The position numbers and the translations under genes are program-made. The notes under the pieces were generated by a model. It did not search any database. It saw only the letters and a program-made list of their open reading frames with translations, and had not been told where the DNA came from. DNA of 64,000 nt from Betaproteobacteria bacterium HGW-Betaproteobacteria-7 (GTDB lineage: Bacteria > Pseudomonadota > Gammaproteobacteria > Burkholderiales > Rhodocyclaceae), in contig PHCE01000006.1 of the NCBI GenBank assembly GCA_002840765.1, forward strand, positions 113,862 to 177,861. The letters run 5' to 3'. Each line of letters opens with the position of its first letter. Within the stretch, counting starts at the first letter, position 1. Shown in pieces: positions 62,581 to 64,000 of this stretch.

Positions 62581-62648
62581 AACGTGCTAGCTCAGGGGCG
62601 CGCAGCCGGCTTGCCGGCGAAGCGTCCCTCTGGAGCGGAGGGTTAGCC
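62581..62648 (-). other. integron attC split by the IS
   Basis: R'' GGCTAAC (62642-62648) and an R' that ends in GTT at the IS border (62581-62583); the rest of the core (AGCGC) lies beyond the IS at 60792-60796. The body nearly matches the attC at 63899 (CCGGCTTGCCGG stem). Confidence 0.88.
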
Positions 62649-63260
62649 TTGAGCATTACACACTCCGTGCTTGAGATCGGGTAGCCGATATCGGCGCTCG
62701 ATAAGCGCCAAGAGATTGGTCCCGATTTCTCGCGCTCTCTTTGATATACGAAGAGCCTCTACAAATGCTGATTCAGGGGCAGGCTGGGCATTTAGCAAAC
62801 CGCCGGGCTTTACATCTTGAATTACAGCTTCGATGAGTTGATAAAACTCAACGACATTGACTTGGATATCGATATCAAGGATTCCGAGCCGATCTAGGCT
62901 GGCTTTGAATATCGGGAAGACATCTTCACGAACTTGAACTTGATAAGAGTAAGAGGTGATTTGTTTTGCGGCAAACGCTGCAACAACCTGTTCAAGTTGA
63001 ACGATGTATTTTCTGTGCTCTGTCAGTTCAAGACTGGCTTTGATCTCGGCATAAATTTGGAGTGTTGTCGATTTCTTCTCTCTCCGCTCTTTTAGGCGGT
63101 TGATTAGGTAGTTTGGAAAGAAGGAGGACACCGCACCAATGAATGCGCCACCAAGAGCACTGTAGATTGGCAGATAAGGATTGTGTTCGACAAAAAGCGA
63201 CTTCACAGCCCGAATCACTTCGATTGTTTCGAGAATTGTTTTGGGACTCAGTTCGGCCAT
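62643..63260 (-). CDS. cassette protein with one membrane segment, unrecognised
   Basis: 205 residues from ATG 63260. One hydrophobic segment (about 33-53, YSALGGAFIGAVSSFFPNYLI) then a basic stop-transfer (KERREKK) and a long helical cytoplasmic part. No family recognised. AT-rich relative to the chromosome on the left. Confidence 0.7.
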   Translation of the reverse strand: MAELSPKTILETIEVIRAVKSLFVEHNPYLPIYSALGGAFIGAVSSFFPNYLINRLKERREKKSTTLQIYAEIKASLELTEHRKYIVQLEQVVAAFAAKQITSYSYQVQVREDVFPIFKASLDRLGILDIDIQVNVVEFYQLIEAVIQDVKPGGLLNAQPAPESAFVEALRISKRAREIGTNLLALIERRYRLPDLKHGVCNAQG

Positions 63261-63274
63261 GAGTGATCCTAAAA

Positions 63275-63346
63275 GGCTAACGTTGTAAATCACCGGACGC
63301 AGGCAAGCGCAGCTTGCCGGAGGTCCGGTGCATTGGAATGTTAGCC
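63275..63346 (-). other. integron attC (72 bp)
   Basis: R'' GGCTAAC (63340-63346) to R' GTTAGCC (63275-63281), inner stem GGCAAGC/GCTTGCC and arms CACCGGAC/GTCCGGTG. Confidence 0.93.
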
Positions 63347-63347
63347 A

Positions 63348-63893
63348 TCAGACCTGCTCCCAGAGCAAAGACACTTGAGCAGGTTTGAGCGAACTGACGG
63401 CACGATAGGCGGCGCTGCCACGGATGAATGCCGAAAAAGACTCGACGTCTGCGACCGAGCGGCACCAGCTATTTGCTACTGGGATGGCGCGTAACTCAGG
63501 CGTGGGCGGGAAGTAGGCAGTGCAGTGGAGTTGGCTAATGGCGTCATCACCGAAGGCGCCAGAACTAATGAATTGGCGCGTAATGTCAAATTCGAAGCGT
63601 TCTCCGTGCCCCCAGTCGAAGACACCCCATTGAAAAAGCAGCATGTCGGACTGTGCGTCGGTAGCGAGACCAGTGGCGCGAATGGACTGGTAGAACGATA
63701 ACGCGCTCTCAACTAACTGAGACACGGTTAGCTCGCTCGGGGCTAGACACTGTTGCTTCAGGAACTCCTGAAACGAGGCGAGGGATGTGGATGGTTTCAT
63801 TGGTCCAGCATCGGACGCGGCACCGTCGTCTGCAAGTGCAACTACCGCAGTGGCCAGCGCAGACTTAAGGAGGGTGCGGCGTGTGAGGCTCAT
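63348..63893 (-). CDS. cassette protein with Tat-type signal, unrecognised
   Basis: 181 residues. TRRTLLKSALATAVVALA is a twin-arginine signal, so it is probably exported folded. The mature part carries LLFQWGVFDWGHGERFEFD; no family recognised. It is the most complete rightmost cassette gene. Confidence 0.72.
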   Translation of the reverse strand: MSLTRRTLLKSALATAVVALADDGAASDAGPMKPSTSLASFQEFLKQQCLAPSELTVSQLVESALSFYQSIRATGLATDAQSDMLLFQWGVFDWGHGERFEFDITRQFISSGAFGDDAISQLHCTAYFPPTPELRAIPVANSWCRSVADVESFSAFIRGSAAYRAVSSLKPAQVSLLWEQV

Positions 63894-63898
63894 GTGAT

Positions 63899-63970
63899 GG
63901 CTAACGTGCTAGCTCAGGGGCGCGAAGCCGGCTTGCCGGCGAAGCGTCCCTCTGGAGCGACGGGTTAGCG
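63899..63970 (-). other. integron attC (72 bp), rightmost
   Basis: R'' CGCTAAC (63964-63970) to R' GTTAGCC (63899-63905). Nearly identical to the site at 62581. The remaining 30 bases of the window belong to the next cassette, so the array continues to the right. Confidence 0.92.
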
Positions 63971-64000
63971 GTGATAGAGCTTTGCATTTGTAATCCTGTC

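Overview
The window looks like the chromosome of a nitrogen-fixing betaproteobacterium of the Rhodocyclales (Dechloromonas/Azonexus-like). The evidence is GC-rich coding, many PAS, GGDEF and HD-GYP signalling proteins, and a nif layout (nifHDKT, fdx, nifY; nifB-fdx-nifO-fprA-fdx-FeSII-nifQ-draG; draT) that recalls Azotobacter and Azoarcus. The genus is an inference.

Layout. 0-10.9 kb: housekeeping and signalling genes (M48 peptidase, ppk, acuI-like, HD-GYP, rimO, patatin, FAD oxidase, PAS-GGDEF). 11.1-17.7 kb: a tightly overlapping six-gene minus-strand operon with two KefB-like antiporters, a gamma-glutamyl hydrolase, a DapB-like reductase, a YbdK-like ligase and a beta-lactamase-fold protein without its SxxK motif. 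A divergent MarR regulator flanks it, and a perfect GC hairpin plus T-run sits just before its first gene. 17.8-24.4 kb: OmpA lipoprotein, variant Hsp33, Spx-like protein, DUF3079, FmdE-like protein, SLC13 permease, fumC. 24.4-46.9 kb: the nif island. Four NifA-type sites (TGT-N10-ACA), each with a sigma-54 -24/-12 element, precede fdxB, nifH, nifB and an unrecognised SIR2-like/unknown/hemerythrin operon. The island also carries draT and draG for reversible ADP-ribosylation of NifH, a FeSII (Shethna)-like ferredoxin, a flavodiiron protein and two O2/redox-type sensor kinases. nifENX, nifUSV and nifA are not in the window. 47-51.7 kb: a hemerythrin-domain kinase, an Fe-S/CCG protein and small membrane proteins.

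From about 51.7 kb the sequence becomes accessory. A DHFR-like gene is truncated at the junction, and from 53.07 kb to the window end there is an integron gene-cassette array. All genes are on the minus strand, each followed by an attC site; about 13 are recognisable, one is degenerate and one is IS-disrupted. Most products are small, membrane-associated or unrecognised. A full-length IS1182-type element (60800-62580) and a truncated diverged relative (55337-55590) are both inserted at the same nucleotide of an attC R' core, the triplet at which the integron integrase crosses over. No integrase gene is in the window; cassette orientation would place it to the right.

The strongest candidates for undescribed biology are the antiporter/gamma-glutamyl operon, the NifA-controlled SIR2-like/hemerythrin operon, and the attC-core-targeting IS.
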